Assembly (NCBI GenBank): GCA_003117195.1
Contig: BDSI01000094.1
Coordinates: 429,601 to 493,600 of the forward strand
DNA from: Eudorina sp. 2006-703-Eu-15
Lineage: Eukaryota > Chlorophyta > Chlorophyceae > Chlamydomonadales > Volvocaceae
DNA: 64,000 nucleotides
Direction: 5' to 3'
Part shown: positions 24,925 to 52,549 of the stretch, in pieces
Layout of the letters: every line of letters begins with the position of its first letter
Numbering within the stretch: the stretch's first letter is position 1
The notes under the pieces: generated by a model
Seen by the model: the letters and a program-made list of their open reading frames with translations, nothing else
Databases searched by the model: none
Told to the model about the DNA's origin: nothing
Program-made: the position numbers and the translations under genes

Positions 24925-24929
24925 TTACA
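24925..24929 (-). promoter_or_regulatory. Candidate poly(A) signal for ABCG2
   Basis: TGTAA on the minus strand, about 495 bases past the ABCG2 stop, a plausible 3' UTR length for an algal gene. It is the first one found downstream. Confidence 0.4.
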
Positions 24930-25423
24930 CAACAAATATTAAACTCCGCCATGCTTCAACGCCTGCTGAGTGCCTCCAGCTTGGCCGCAGCTCCCTGACA
25001 ACCACGCCCCGCACCCCGCACCCCGCATCGCTCAGAAACCCGATTAGCCACTAGCGCGGGCACGGGCCTTCATGCGCACCTACCACGCCCCGCCGGCACG
25101 CAACAACTTCCTCCTCGTTCTCCGACGCGCACGTCAGCGCTATTCCTCCCCTCCCTTCCTTGCGGTCCGGCCATTGCGCCGCCTCTTCGTTCTTCGTTCC
25201 CCATTCGCCCCCGTAAGTTTCCATCCACCTGCCAGCTCCTCCTGCGCTGGTCTACCTGTTGCTCCTGCGTTTATGTATGCTGCTGCTGCTGCTGCTGCTC
25301 CTGCTGCTATAACTATTGCCACAGCCTTAAGCACCGCCCTTCATCAAGGCAAGCTCTCCCCCACTCCGCCACGAACATATACACGTGAGGCCACAGATAG
25401 GGACACAGGGAGAACATTTACGC

Positions 25424-41284
<15,861 letters not shown>

Positions 41285-43044
41285 TTGAAATGATGCCCTA
41301 CCAACCCATCCCACTTAACTCGGGTCGACGGGTATGCCCGTTCGTTTCCCTTGTATTTTCCAAATGACGTAATATAATTTGGGCGTTAACAATGCTTTGT
41401 GTGCTTTGTTATCTTGTAGTATTCATCTATGATATCCAAGCTCCAGACATCAGCGCCATACAAGTTCGTACGCCACGGACCACTAGGCAGTGCATTAGGG
41501 TTACGACATGTGACAGTGAAGCAAATATCTCAACTCAAACTGAAAAATGATAACGGATTAGCACTGGGCATCATGTATGGCAGTTGTCAGGAAGCGACAC
41601 GGGCGGGCACGAAGCACGCCTGGGCCTACTGGGCGCAACGCGACCAAGCACTTTGCATGGTGTCATCTTCAACATCGCGGAGGCATAAGATAGCAAGTGT
41701 ATCGCTGGATTTTTCGCTGCTGGATAAGTTACACTTGCGGTCATCGCGATCATGCATCACACAGACCGTCACGGACGCGGTCGTTCAGGCGCCGTACACT
41801 ATCAAAGGAACCAATCACCATAACTCAGCTGAATTCCTTCCCGTGTCACAATAGCCTGGAACCTTTGAGGCACGACACATTTTCTATTACGGCAATTACA
41901 GGCAATTAAAACCCTTTCCCGTTCAGCAAAGAATAAGAACAGCACACGGAAGCTTGCTCACGACAATTGACCAGATGGGCACCAAACTATGCACGTCTGG
42001 GCAACGATGCCTCATGTTGGACATGTCGAGCACAGGAGACGAACCGGCAAAGCCCCGTCAGAATCTTACTTTACCCGAAACTACGTGAAACTACCAACCT
42101 TTACCACTACCAAACTACATATTTCGTTTTTATTCTCATAGTAAAAATGATCGCCAGCATCAGCAATTATAATCCTTGCGATAGACGTTCGGGCTGGGTG
42201 CCTCAGACGCATCGGTCCGCTTATTTCGGCGCCGATGGTTTGTCGTTGAGCGTTTCGAGTCTTTAAATGAAATTCTTATAAAAGATCGTGCATTTCCTCA
42301 TATAAACGATTGTAGAACGCGTCGCTAAGGAATTCGTAGCTGCAGCGAGTGTAAGGACGCGGGCGACACCGAATGGATTCAGTCACAAATTATGTAGGAA
42401 TCTACAGAAAGGAGTTATCGGTGCCGCCCAGGAGCATTCAAAGGGGACTTCAGCGGGGCCCCGCGGACAAAACAACGGAGGCGGGCAACGCCACCTCCGG
42501 GGCGTCCAGGGCAGCCTTCTTGCTTTCTGAGCTGGCGTGGATCAGGCAATGCCAGCCACGAGCCACCAACCTTCACTCGGCAGGAGACACCAGGAGGCAC
42601 TGTCTGCTGTGCAAGTGGCAGGGTGCCGGTGAGCTCGACCATTGGTTTCAGATTCCATGCCCTTCCATGCGCTTGACTCGCGACCCCGGGGAGTCCGCGA
42701 ATTAACAGGCTTGCCGGTAGCTCGAGCACAGTTCCCGATAAACTGTGCCCATTAAATGTCGGTCATGGGCGTGCTCCGGGTTTTGCAGGGCTGTGTGTGG
42801 CGGCGCGCTGGCCCGCCGGCCTTGCCGTTGCATCCGGCATCTGTCGCCGGCATGGCAAAGATGTTACATTAAACGGTTACATTTAAAGATGTTGTCCAAA
42901 TTTGTCCCACCAGCCCGCATAAGGTACGACAGCACGACACCATAGCGGACCTGCCTGCGTCGACTCGCCAGTCGGGTGGTCCCGCTGGGCCCCGTCGTCA
43001 GGCCACCGAAAACACAACACCATTATTATTACGAATGTAAGGAT
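41285..43044. other. AT-richer region upstream of ABCG2
   Basis: This interval probably contains the ABCG2 promoter. Two open frames on the plus strand, 41429-41854 and 42373-42705, lack the codon bias of neighbouring exons. The second contains CLLCKWQGAGELDHWFQIPC, a C-x2-C-x9-H-x5-C pattern reminiscent of the C-terminal finger of some LINE proteins, but too little to call. Confidence 0.4.
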
Positions 43045-44188
43045 GTTACAGCGGACCCCGCTAGGGTCATCGGTGACAGCCGAAGCTACCTCACCATACA
43101 CTGCATAAACGAACACCACACCCGAGTTGACAGGTACGCGACCACCACCGGTCGGGGAGGGCAGGGCCCCGGACGGGTCCGGCCATGTCATCGACGGTGG
43201 AGCCACTGTCACACTGATTTGGCCCCGCCGCGCATCAGCTTGGATCGACGTACCGCGGATGGGTGGCCCTTCTCCATCGCCCCCGCCCGTCGATCCCCGC
43301 GTCAGGGCCACACCCCGGGCGTATGGTGTGCGGGGCCGCCGTTGTTCCCAGATAGAGCCTAAAAAGGCACTTTGTTACCAGATAGAGCCGACGGCGCTCG
43401 CAATGCACGCATCGCCTCTTATTATAATAATAATAATTATTATTATTATATCTTCTTAATATCAATATGACGTTTCATCTCCTACTGTGGTAAAATTGGT
43501 TTGAGTCGGGTTTTCGTCGCGAACACTTCGCCTGTCAGTCGGTTGTGGAGCCGGGGTGGAGCAAGGGCCTCCCGGCCAACAGCCGCATGCAGACCTCCCG
43601 GAGGCCCCATCAAGCACGAGGACATGCCGTACCTCCGGGCGGCGCGGGCGGCGCATCTGGTTCCCGGGTGGTGCTGGCGGAATGGCCCACAGGGTCCTCT
43701 GCCTGGGTGACTGGCTGCCTTCCCCCCGGGGTCGGCTTCTCATGCGTCCAGCACGCTTCTTTATGCGGGGCTCCGCTGGGTGCTTCAACCTGTTGTAACT
43801 TGGCCTAGGTGTTTCTTCTGATGCGGGTTACTCCACTAGCGGTCGCTGGGCAGTGTCACGAGCCCGGCGTGGGTCTTCCAAGACCTCGAGAGGGTGCAGC
43901 GCCGGGTGCCTCAGGGGTGGTGGTAGCTGGGTAATGGGGTGCCTGTGTGGGCGACCTCCCCTGTGCTTGGCTGTGTCCACTACTTCTGGGGGTTCCGCTC
44001 TCTGCTGTGCCTGTCCCTTTGGTAGTGTTGCCCCGCTGTGCGCCTCTGCTTGCTTCCGTGTCTGTCTGGGTCCCGGTGTGTTTTTGGGTGCGGCGTTGAG
44101 GTGTGAAGGTGTCTTGCCGCCTTGGCGGTGGGGCCTGCTGGGGCTTGAACTGGTATGCACCGGTGATCCATTTGGGGTCCGCTGTAAC
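43045..44188. mobile_element. Non-autonomous DNA element with terminal inverted repeats
   Basis: The left end begins GTTACAGCGGACCCC and the reverse complement of the right end also begins GTTACAGCGGACCCC, a perfect 15-bp match. Further in, TCATCGGTG and TCACCGGTG correspond. Both ends are flanked by imperfect GAATG/CATTC repeats. There is no transposase frame. The right ~80 bp match 22247-22327, and the region 43850-44100 resembles 19440-19830. Confidence 0.7.
43421..43450. repeat. (TAA)n/(TTA)n palindrome
   Basis: An ATA/TAA run is followed at once by its reverse complement, giving a near-perfect AT-only hairpin, inside the element at 43045-44188. Confidence 0.85.
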
Positions 44189-44919
44189 GTTCATTCATTC
44201 ATTCATTCATGAATGGCAACACGCACTCCTTCATGTTCGCGCATGCACCGCGTCATTTTGTTCGCGTCATTTTGTTATGTCTTTTGAATTCAGTGATCGC
44301 CGCAGGCCCTGCGACGTGGGATCTTACTCGTTGCAGACTTAAAACGCATGGAAGCGGTGACTTTTTCCATAGAAATTCATTGTCGCATCCCATCCTGGCT
44401 ACATAAATACAAATACCGCTGTACAGCTGTACAGGTGGTCGGTTGTAATATGGCCGCGCCAGCTGCGGGCCCCGACCTGGGTGGGCCAGCCACCCCACCA
44501 GTCCGCCAGTCCGTCGGTGCCTAGAGTGAACCAGCCAGCAAGCCCCCCAGCCAGCTACCCCCAGCCGCACAGCCAGCCAGTCAGTCAGTCGGTCAGTCGG
44601 TCAGTCAATAAGCCAGCCAGCCTTTCCGCCAGGTATCAACCCAGCCAGCCAGCCGCCCAGTCAGGCAGTCGGTCAGTCAGTCGCGCGCACGGATCAGAGG
44701 GAATGCACGTATGCGCCCCCAGGGCCCCAGGTCGGGGCCCTACCAGCGGTCCCCCCGGATTGCCCCCCGCGGGGCTTCCTCCCCGGCCCCCGTGCCCACC
44801 CAATCATTTCCCATATTTCCTCCCTCCCCTCCCCACCCCTTCCCCGCCACGGCACGCTCCGCCGCGCCGCGCCTCACCCCCAACCGTTGCGGCGCTGCCC
44901 TGCCTGGCTTGCGCTTCGG

Positions 44920-47900
44920 TCAGGCGCTGCTCGCTGCGGCCGGGGCGGCAGCCGCCTGCGCCTGCGCCTGACCCACGGGTCCGTTCCCGCTGCTGCCCCT
45001 TGGCGGCACCCAGCCCGGCACCACCACCTGGGCCGCCCCCGCACTCCCCGCCACCAGCTCCGCATTGGGCAGGTCGTTGGTGCGGATGCGCTCCAGGGAG
45101 ATCTGCGGAGGGCGGGGGCCGGCGGGGGAGGTACGGTAGGTACGGTATAGGACATGGGTAGGAACTGGGGCGGGGGTTGGGGTGAGCGGCAATTGTAGGG
45201 GCGCGGGTCTCTTCCCCAGACACATACACTCTTCGGGCGGGGGATGGGGTGTGTTCCTTACGGGCATACGGGCACCCTTGGGGCGCTGCGGCGCCCATCA
45301 CATCTCACGCACACCTGCCCTGGCCCCGACAGAACACACCAACGCGCGACTCGATGCCCCCTAAAACACACACACACACACACACACAGATGCAGCCCGC
45401 CTGGCGGCGGCCGTAGAAGCCCAGGTAGCCGTACAGAAAGGCATGCACGCCGCAGGGGGGGCCGAGGTGCTCGCAGCCAGGCGGAAATGGATCAGCGACG
45501 GAGAGCGGCCCTCCCCGGCGCTCATTAAGCTTGTCCATGACACCGGCAGCGGAGGAGATGCAGGCGGCACATGTCCCTCCGTTCTGTGAGACCCCAACAC
45601 GGGCCAACTCGCCAGCGACCCCGCGCGAGTGGCCCAAATCATTGCAGACTATTGGCGGGACGTCAGCGCCCTGCCATCAGAGGCCGAGCTGCCGACGGCA
45701 GTGAAGCAGCAAGCACAGGCACAGGTCCTGGAGGCCCTACAGGCCCACCCCTTACGCTATGGTAGCTTACGGAGGACCCGGGGGACACCGTAGGCCATCC
45801 CGAGGTAGCCACCGAGGAGGTACTGGCGGCTCTCAAGGCCACGCCACGGGGCAAGGCACCGGGCTGGGATGGATTGCCCGTTGAGCTCTACAAGGCCTTC
45901 AGCAGGCAGTGCGCTCCCCGGATGGCCGCCGTATACACAGCCATCGGTAGGACTGGCTGCATGCCAGCAAGGTTCACAGACGGCATTATCAAGGTACTGT
46001 CCAAAAAAGGCGACCCCACGCAGCCGGGAAACTACCGCCCTATCACCCTTCTCAACACCTACTACCGCACCCTCGCCAAAATCCTGGCAGCGCGCCTGGG
46101 GCCTGCGCTCAACGCCGCCATCTCCGCCGAGCAGACGGCCTTCCTGCCGGGCCGCCTGATTGGCCACAATATCTTCACCCTCCGCCACCTCCCCCATCTC
46201 CTCCGCCGGCAAGGGCGCGCAGCAATCGTCGCCTTCCTGGACTTCGCCAAAGCATACGACACCGTCCACCGCGACTTTTTGGAGGCTGCGATGAGGGAAC
46301 TGGGCGCATCGGAGAACCTGCGCAAGTGGGTCTCGACTCTCCTGTCGGACACACGGGCGCAGGCACTGTTGGGAGGCCGGCTCTCCCACCTGGTCCACAT
46401 GGCGGCGGGCGTACAGCAGGGATGCCCCTTGGCCCCCCTGCTGTATCTCTTTGTAGCGCAAGCCCTTCTGTCATGGCTGCAGCGGAACAACATCGGGATC
46501 CGAATGAGTCCCGCAGACGAGGACCGCATGACAGCGGTTCAGTTCGCAGACGACGGCCAGGTCCTCCTGGAAGGGGAGGCGACTGTCCCGGCGTTTCTTG
46601 AGGCCATGCAAACCTTCGCGCAAGCAGCTGGGCAACGGTTGAACCGAGACAAGGTGGAACTCCTGAAGATTGGATCCGAGCAGCCGCAGCAACCGGCAAC
46701 CGGGACCGAACGCCGCCACGATTGCAGGGCTCCGACAGGTCTCGGCAGCCACCGTTCTCGGTATCACGATTCTCGAACTCTCCAGCCCTCCTTGCCCCCA
46801 CCCGTCAGCAGTCCCTCTCGACAGCCCGACAACGCATGGACCGCCTCACCAGACCGCCGCTGACAGTATTCGGTCGCTGTGCGGGGGCTTCCGCCTACGC
46901 ACTCCAACTGGATACGTACCACTGGGAGCATGGCGGCCTCCCCACACAAGGCGAGGAGGAACAACTGGAGAGCTGGGCCGCGGCCGTCGGGGACCCGCGG
47001 GTCAGCCCGGTGACGCCTTGCCAACGCCTAACGGGCGTCCCCCGACAGCTGCTCTATGGCCACCCGGCCACGGGCGGTTTCGGCCTCTTGCCACTCAAAG
47101 CCCACTGCTACGCGCGGGAGGCTGTGTGGGCGACACGCCTGGCCCGGTCGGTGGGCCAACCACCGGGGGCTCGCGGCCACCCGTGGGCGCAGGTGACGGC
47201 CACCTACCTTCGGCACCACCACCCGAATCTTAGCCCCAGCTCAGTATTGACGGCAGGCCCACCAGACAGCGCGGACACGCTGCCTGGACTGGCATCGCTG
47301 CCCCAGGACATCCGCAGAATCATGGGGGCCCTCAGCCGCCTCCCGCCGGTGCAAGATGTGGACCCATCCCCACTCCCGGCGGCCGGCGACTGGTGCTTCA
47401 ACATCCCCTTGTGGGGGAACCCACTCCTACCTAACACCACTCCGGGTGCAGCGGAAGATGGCATGGAGGACCGCACAGGCGACACGGACCCGGACTTCAC
47501 GCCGGCGGAGACGCGGGACACCGCGGAACCGCCAACGTGGCCCGGCCTGGAGAGGCGGCACACACGACTTGCAGCCTGCGGGAAGCTTCGCACAGTAGGG
47601 GACGCAGTGCGGGTCGCGCGTGCAGCCGGCGAGGCACCCGCAGCCGGTGCTGGATGGGACGCGTGGGTCCGCGACCACCTGGGTCCACAGGGGTCCATGA
47701 CCTTAAGGCGGAGGCCGACCCTGACGGCCATCCACTGTCTACTCGCCGACATCAGCGACGAGTGGCGGGGAGCCGCAGCAGCTGTGTTGGACCACCCCGA
47801 GCGGGCGGGGGACCTGGAGTCCGAGGAAGAGACCCGTCGGCGGATTGTGGACCGGATGGGGTGGAGGCTAGCCAACTCGCTGACGGTCAAGCTTAGTGGC

Positions 47901-50320
47901 CTGACGGTCCGGCTGGCGACACAGCTGCAGATGCAGGAGGTGGCGGCAGCCCGGGCACGACTGCACGCTGCATACGAGCAGGAGGCCCGGGAACAGCTTG
48001 AAGCAGACGGCGTAGCTGGCTCTACGGCACACACCCCGGCATCAAGCGTGCCTGCCACTCTACAGCGGCTTTGGGCCATCAAGTGGGAACGGGAGCACAA
48101 AGAAACAGTGGCGCCTGGAGGTTGACGGGGTCCCGCTGCCTGGCAACAGCCACCTCCACAACGCTCACCCCGAGGCGTGTGGGTGCGGCAGGTACGGTGG
48201 CGCGGGGCCCCACCCGTGTTCACCACGGGCACACCATTTCTGGGCATGCCCGGTCGCTCAGGCAGTGGTACAACAGATCGGGGCACACGTTCAGGGCCCC
48301 ATCACCCAAGCCAACGTGTGGCTAGCTGAGCCGCCGCAGGGGGTGCAACAAGGGGTCTGGGATATCATTGCCCTAGCGGCGCTGACGGCCATGGAGCGGG
48401 CGAGGGTGGGGCTACGTGCAGCGACCCGCAACGGGGGCACACAGCCCGGGGGCGCCGGCTGCCCCGTCGCCGGTAAATGTAGCTAAGGCGCGCGCAGTCA
48501 TGGAGTTCTGGCAGCGGGTGGCCAGCTTTGCAGATCTAGGCCGACCGAGACGGGGATGGGAGGGGGTGGGACCGGACCACCCAATCTTATCGGTGGTGGA
48601 CGGCCGGATCCGCTGCGTGCAGCCAATAGACGTAGACTCTTGAGGGGGAAATAGCAGCGCGAGGCGCGAGGGTGTAGGGATTGGGACTAGGGAAGCCCAG
48701 TTCCGGGCACGATGGGGATCCGTGGGTGCCCGAGGAGGGTCGGGCCCGACCAGTGGGAGTTGGCAGCTGGACGTGTAGGCGAGGGCCGCTTGCGACGGGA
48801 AGGGGTGTACGACAGGGTAGCTTACGTGGTGATGTGCTGCCTTGTGCAAACCATAGTTCCATCATGGAGCGCCCGTGTGTGCGACGTCGCTCTGGCTCAG
48901 CTGGGCGGGCAGGCCTGCCGGATGGTGCAACCTTAGCTAGTACGATTAGGTTAAGACGCGGGACCAGGCTAGTTTTTGGGCGGGGCCCCAGCGCGAAGCG
49001 CGTTCGGGGGGCCCCGCCCCCTAGGATTGCCCATGTCCGTGTGTCCGTGTGTCCGTGTGTCCGTGTGTCCGTGTGTCCGTGTGTCCGTGTGTCCGTGGTC
49101 CGTCCGGTAACGGCAAAACGTTCATTATCCGCTAAACTAATTCGCAATGTTTGTCATATTAATTGTCCTCTATTGCAAGGTATTCTTGGTTTGGCTGAAA
49201 AAAATTCTTTGCGCACAAACGGTCAAAGCAAAGCTCCGCGGTCTCCATGGACCCGGGTCAACGTCAAACCAACGCCTCTCGCGCTCATATTTGTTTCAAC
49301 GGGTGCCGCGTGATGAATACTTGGATTAAGGATGGGCGGCGCGTGCTAAATTGAACTTCCATAGTGTTCTGATGTTTGAACATCAAGATGCCACCAACAT
49401 CAAGATTTGCCTTTCTGTCTTGCCAGATGAATACAATTCAACAATATGTATTGAATCAAAGTTTCAAGATGCAAAGGGATAGCGTACCGAGTGCCAACGA
49501 GTTCTCCAGTTCCGATGGCCCAAAGTCCGGGTCTCACCGCGGCTTTTTCGCACCCTCTTTTTGCCTTACATTTGCTATGTAACTATTGATAGCAAACTTT
49601 AGAGGTTCACGTCTGCTGCGAGCGTGCAACTGAAGGGTTGCATGCCTGCCGACGGACCAAACAACTACAGTTTCACGGCAAAACAAGGATGCTTCAAGCT
49701 TGCTTTGTGATCATCTGCTTGACAGACGGATGTGGTAGTGCAGAGGCGACTATCGTTACCATAGTGCCGATACGGTGACCGCTGTCGCCCGCGGCGCGTA
49801 CTGCAGGATGGTTTCGGGGCTGCCGACGTGTTTGGGCTTGGTGAATCTATGCACGCCGATCCCCCTTCAACATCAACGACACCCCCAATGTCAACCTTTC
49901 ACTCTCTCACACTGTTGCGCGGTAATAGAGTTTTCCTTCTAAAGCAAGCGGCCTGTACGGATTATAGGGGGCCCCGCCCTTTTCCGGCTTCGAGGAAGCC
50001 GACCCCTACTTGTTACCGCACCGGGCAGGGGCGCGCCTCCGAATTGCTGAGGAACGCGCCCTGGGTGCTGCAAGGACTTGAGGAGGTTGAACAGCGGACT
50101 GCAAGGCGCAGACCGCCCGGGATGGGCCTTCGCCCAATCCCTTGAGGGGGCACAGCTGTCACCGATCCTCGGGGATCGGGCGCGCGTCCATGGTTGAGAG
50201 CGAGGGGACAGAGGCCCCTTACGCCTCTCTTCCCCGAATCCGGGGGAGAGTGCTTCGGCGGTCTCCCGTATGGGGCGGCTTAGCGCCCCCGGCCAGCGTC
50301 GGCCCGGCAGATATGTAACG

Positions 50321-50366
<46 letters not shown>

Positions 50367-52549
50367 CGGGGTCCCTCGCTCAACACACATACACACATAC
50401 ACACACACCTGCGCTGAGCTGCGCGGGTTCGTTCTCTAGACACACGAATCCATTATCCATAGTTCCCTGTTGCTACGCCCTTGCTTGCAATGCGCCCTGG
50501 TGGTGGCGCGGTCGTCTTGTTTGCCCGTCCTGTTTGTCCTGTTGTGTCGCCAATGGTAAGTACATCGCAGGTTTTGGTAAGTATCCGGGCCTGGGCAGTT
50601 CTGGGTGGGCTTCTCATTCAACACACACAATCTCGATTTCTTCGCTGAACAGTAAACGCGCACCTCGGGTGCCAGGCCGATGCCCGTCTGTCGGTCGAAG
50701 AGGCGGCGCTGGATGAGGTCCAGGGGGGCGCTCACGAACCAGGTCTCGTCGAACAGGGACCGCAGCTGCCGCCAGGGCTCCTCATCGAGCAGCAGGTAGT
50801 TGCCTGAACAGGAAACATGTGTCGGGTGTGTTGGGTGTGTTGGGTGCTGTACAAAGGAGACCGACGACAGGCGGCGGGGGGAAGGAGGCGGGGGAAGTGA
50901 TGGACGTCGGGGGCCGGGGGTTGGGCCGGGCGAGGGACGGAGGGCGAGGGACGGAGGGCGAGGGACGGAGGGCGAGGGACGGAGGGCGAGGGACGGAGGG
51001 CGAGGGACGGAGGGCGAGGGACGGAGGGCGAGGGACGGAGGGCGAGGGACGGAGGGCGAGGGACGGAGGGCGAGGGACGGAGGGCGAGGGACGGAGGGCG
51101 AGGGACGGAGGCGAGGGACGGAGGGCGAGGGACGGAGGGCGAGGGACGGAGGGCGAGGGACGGAGGGCGAGGGACGGAGGGCGAGGGACGGAGGGCGAGG
51201 GACGGAGGGCGAGGGACGGAGGGCGAGGGACGGAGGGCGAGGGACGGAGGGCGAGGGACGGAGGGCGAGGGACGGAGGGCGAGGGACGGAGGGCGAGGGA
51301 CGGAAGGCGAGGGACGGAGGGCGAGGGACGGAGGGCGAGGGACGGAGGGCGAGGGACGGAGGGCGAGGGACGGAGGGCGAGGGACGGAAGGCGAGGGACG
51401 GAAGGCGAGGGACGGAGGGCGAGGGACGGAGGGCGAGGGACGGAGGGCGAGGGACGGAGGGCGAGAGACGGAGGGCGAGGGACGGAGGGCGAGGGACGGA
51501 GGGCGAGGGACGGGAGTTGGGCCGGGGGTTCGGCCGGGGCGATGCTGCACGCTGAGGAGCGGATATCCCCCCCGCCATTCAGCCCAATACTGGGCGACGC
51601 CGCCGCAGCCCGACACTCCCCCCTTTTTCTAACACACACGAGCACACACACACACGTTTCTCTTTAGGCACACACACACACATATATACACACATATACA
51701 CACATATATATACACACATGTGCCGTACCTTCCACCAGCACCACCTCCGTCTCGGCCGCCACCTCGATGTCCTCCTCCACCGGGTCCCCCACCCCGTGGT
51801 CAAATGACGGCAGCCGCACCGCCGCCGCCCCCGCCCCCGCCCCCGCCAGCCGCACTTGACGGACGCACTCCACGAACTTGGCCGCGTTGAAGGTCCAGGG
51901 AGCCCCGCGCCGGGCGTGGGCCTCCTGCAGGGAGGGGCCGCGGGAGGGGAGGGCCGGGGAGGGGAGGCCTGCTGACACAAGGGGAGCCGAGGCCTAACGG
52001 CTGCTGCCCATCCGGTGATTTTCGCGGCATACGAGGATGCCCCGCCGGACACGGTGAGGCGGCGTGGAGCAGCGGGGAGGCGGGGTGATCATGGTAATGA
52101 TGATAATGATGATGTGGGTGGGTTCCCACCTAACCGCGAAATCGTGTCCCCCACTCCCCCTTGAACCTTGCTTACCCGGGGGTCCGGCATGGCGTCCAGC
52201 TCCCTCCGGTAGTAGTGGAAGCCGTCCATGGGCATGACCGCAGACAAGGGAGCACCAGACCGGGCCCCCGCTGCCTCCCGCCCCTGCCCCTGCCCCCGCT
52301 CCGCCTCCGCATCCCGCTCCGCACCCCCGTCCACGAGCTCGTTGACCCGAGCGGCCACCGCCGCGGCGAGGGTGGTCTTGCCGCTGCCCGGCGCGCCCGC
52401 GATGCCCACCACCACCCGCCGGGAGCGGACTGCCGGTGCCCCGCCGGTGGTGCTGCTGGTGGTGCTGCTGGTGGTTGCGGTGCCGTTGGTTAGGCGGCGG
52501 GTGAGCACCCTCCGAGCCAGCTGGTCTACGATGTCCTCGTACGTCTCGC
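44920..52549 (-). CDS. P-loop nucleoside/uridine-kinase-like protein (YFH7 / PRK09270 type); 5' exons unresolved
   Basis: Exons in transcript order: 52176-52549, 51729-51924, 50664-50803 and 44920-45102, all in phase, with the TGA stop at 44920-44922. The first carries Walker A GIAGAPGSGKTT and MDGFHYYRRELDAM. The second has GAPWTFNAAKF, PSFDHGVGDPVEEDI and VVLVEG. The third has NYLLLDEEPWRQL and the lid-like IQRRLFDRQTGIGL. The last has RIRTNDLPNAELV and a 35-residue Ala/Gly/Gln-rich tail. This motif order is that of the PRK09270/YFH7 family of small-molecule kinases (family knowledge); the exact substrate cannot be read from sequence. The last intron, 45103-50663, holds a LINE in the opposite orientation and other repeats. 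The intron 50804-51728 holds a 580-bp minisatellite. The first listed exon begins in mid-codon. A likely N-terminal targeting sequence lies between 52.6 and 53.5 kb but could not be assembled. Confidence 0.85.
45389..48642 (+). pseudogene. LINE reverse transcriptase ORF, broken
   Basis: Reverse transcriptase motifs are clear: NYRPITLLNTYYRTLAKILA, FLPGRLIGHN, FLDFAKAYDTVHRDF, GVQQGCPLAP and the catalytic FADD in QFADDGQVLL. A C-terminal finger CGCGRYGG...HHFWACPVA follows near 48180-48250. The frame is broken by an in-frame TGA at 45587-45589, in a context where CGA (Arg) is likely ancestral. It shifts near 45765, near 46695, near 46770, near 48110 and near 48430. Outside these breaks codon use is still good, so the decay is probably fairly recent. 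Which LINE clade it belongs to is not resolved. Confidence 0.85.
49034..49097. repeat. Eight-base tandem TGTCCGTG, LINE 3' tail
   Basis: Eight copies of TGTCCGTG directly follow the LINE 3' region. Confidence 0.9.
49098..50663. other. Rest of the kinase-gene last intron
   Basis: 49098-49960 is AT-richer and shows nothing recognisable. 49965-50323 is GC-rich with small hairpins (e.g. around CGATCCTCGGGGATCG) and ends at a CA microsatellite, which suggests a second retroelement 3' tail. No protein motif supports that. Confidence 0.4.
50324..50365. repeat. (CA)n microsatellite
   Basis: About 42 bases of CA, with shorter CA runs up to 50408, in the last intron of the kinase-like gene. Confidence 0.95.
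50931..51513. repeat. 14-bp minisatellite, ~41 copies
   Basis: The unit CGAGGGACGGAGGG is repeated about 41 times with only rare substitutions (GGAAGG variants) and one single-base deletion near 51110. It fills most of the intron 50804-51728 and accounts for the long Pro/Ser/Arg frames seen in all six readings. Confidence 0.95.

Larger units (their letters stand above)
20641..25423. other. Intergenic between ABCG1 and ABCG2, no gene supported
   Basis: Open frames such as 20819-21199 (plus) and 24641-25054 (plus) have neither the GC-rich third positions of the real exons nor any motif. Supported contents are listed separately: repeats at 21864-21947, 22247-22327 and 24332-24420. The last 500 bases are the likely 3' UTR of ABCG2. 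Confidence 0.5.
45389..49097 (+). mobile_element. LINE-type non-LTR retrotransposon, 5'-truncated, decayed
   Basis: It begins just after a CA microsatellite (45369-45388) and ends in eight copies of TGTCCGTG (49034-49097), a simple-sequence 3' tail as in other algal LINEs. It carries a reverse transcriptase, a long C-terminal region and a CCHC-like finger on the plus strand, opposite to the host kinase gene. No endonuclease domain remains. No target-site duplication was recognised. Confidence 0.85.

Noticed and set aside
41429..41854. 142-residue plus-strand frame as a gene
   Set aside because: AT-rich codon use unlike the neighbouring exons, no motif, no splice support.
47204..48286. Minus-strand 360-residue frame
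   Set aside because: It is the complement of the LINE protein region, which has real motifs on the plus strand.
50436..51667. Long Pro/Ser/Arg or Gly/Arg-rich open frames in all readings
   Set aside because: They are products of the 14-bp minisatellite, whose period is not a multiple of three but contains no stops. The region is an intron.
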